DNA of 6,541 nucleotides, taken from positions 1-6,541 of the forward strand of contig DGUG01000155.1 in NCBI GenBank assembly GCA_002394535.1, written 5' to 3'. The DNA is from Lachnospiraceae bacterium UBA4316. GTDB lineage: Bacteria; Bacillota; Clostridia; Lachnospirales; Lachnospiraceae. Position numbers and translations under genes: made by a program. Under the pieces are notes generated by a model, which was not told where the DNA came from, made no database searches, and saw nothing but the letters and a program-made list of their open reading frames with translations. Positions 6,344 through 6,541 of this stretch are shown here, in pieces (the stretch's first letter is position 1; every line of letters begins with the position of its first letter).

Positions 6344-6359
6344 GTTAGTTGAGACTAAC
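6344..6359. promoter_or_regulatory. Operator-like inverted repeat GTTAG-N6-CTAAC
   Basis: GTTAGTTGAGACTAAC has perfect six-base arms (GTTAGT and ACTAAC) around TGAG. It lies directly after the -10 box, over the likely transcription start, the expected place for a repressor. Its outer half-sites and spacing equal those of the repeat at 4295-4310. The half-sites resemble the GTTAG/CTAAC core of DtxR-type operators, so iron- or manganese-dependent repression is possible. The regulator itself is not in the window. Confidence 0.55.
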
Positions 6360-6441
6360 CGAGAAAGAGTATCTGTGCTGATGCCGGAGAATTGCTCAAA
6401 AGTAAGATGGAGGAACAGATATGTTTTTAGGGAGGTAAGTG

Positions 6442-6541
6442 ATGAAGTCAAAACAAAGAATATTGTTTGGGTGTTATGCAATGGTACTTGCTATTATCGG
6501 CGATTATCTGCTTGGATACGGTACAATCGGCACATCATCAG
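6442..6541 (+). CDS. Uncharacterised membrane protein, N-terminal part (3' end outside the window)
   Basis: Thirty-three codons are visible, beginning MKSKQRILFGCYAM and continuing with a hydrophobic stretch that includes VLAIIGDYLLGYGTIG. A basic N-terminus followed by a membrane helix points to a multi-pass membrane protein. The IGDYLLGYG motif resembles DUF6796-type membrane proteins, but too little is present to be sure. The start is well supported by AGGGAGG at about 6429-6435, followed by TAAGTG and the ATG. A strong promoter and an operator-like repeat lie upstream, so it begins a separate, probably metal-regulated unit. No function can be given. Confidence 0.65.
   Translation, partial: MKSKQRILFGCYAMVLAIIGDYLLGYGTIGTSS

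Noticed and set aside
6408..6431. Seven-codon upstream frame (ATG GAG GAA ... TAG) in the leader of the last gene
   Set aside because: It has no clear ribosome binding site and no attenuation-like hairpins around it; a chance frame is the simplest explanation.
1..6541. CRISPR array, tRNA or rRNA genes, insertion sequences
   Set aside because: No regularly spaced repeats, cloverleaf-like segments, ribosomal RNA sequence or transposase frames were seen.

Overview
The window looks like Gram-positive Clostridia DNA, most likely Lachnospiraceae. The evidence is moderate GC content, strong AGGAGG-type ribosome binding sites, tightly packed same-strand genes with ATGA overlaps and GTG/TTG starts, and several small families (DUF6110-like, CD1871A-like, DUF3793-like) that I know from that group. 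All supported genes are on the + strand. Family assignments were made by eye from the translated sequence; no search was run.

Region 1 (1-4255) is an iron-handling operon. It holds the 3' end of feoA, a complete feoB whose membrane pore motifs differ from textbook FeoB, a small DUF6110-like protein, and a P1B-type ATPase. The ATPase has an SCA signature in the ion-path helix and an N-terminus with arginines but no CxxC. feoA/feoB and the small gene/ATPase gene overlap by ATGA or TGA sharing, so the four are probably co-transcribed and partly translationally coupled. A small helical membrane protein next to a P1B-6-like ATPase is the arrangement known from ferrosome (fez) loci, which make intracellular iron-storage organelles. 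Here it is joined directly to ferrous iron uptake genes. This is the most interesting aspect of the window: Fe(II) import followed by candidate pumping into a storage compartment in one transcript.

Region 2 (4256-4509) separates two transcription units. It contains a GTTAG-N6-TTAAC inverted repeat, a 33-codon remnant that begins like a DUF3793 protein and then breaks off, a strong intrinsic terminator, and a promoter that starts inside that terminator.

Region 3 (4510-6279) is a second probable operon: a soluble protein resembling the 'AlkZ-related' family, a 48-residue membrane peptide with a C-terminal CxxC (CD1871A-like, GTG start), and a NapH/FixG-like polytopic membrane protein with several cysteine clusters and two [4Fe-4S] ferredoxin motifs (TTG start, overlapping the previous gene). 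The last two look like a membrane electron-transfer module.

Region 4 (6280-6541) holds a promoter with a 17-bp spacer, a second GTTAG-N6-CTAAC operator over the presumed transcription start, a leader of about 95 nt and the first 33 codons of an uncharacterised membrane protein. The two operators share their half-sites and spacing, which suggests one metal-responsive regulator (DtxR-like is a guess) controlling more than one unit here.
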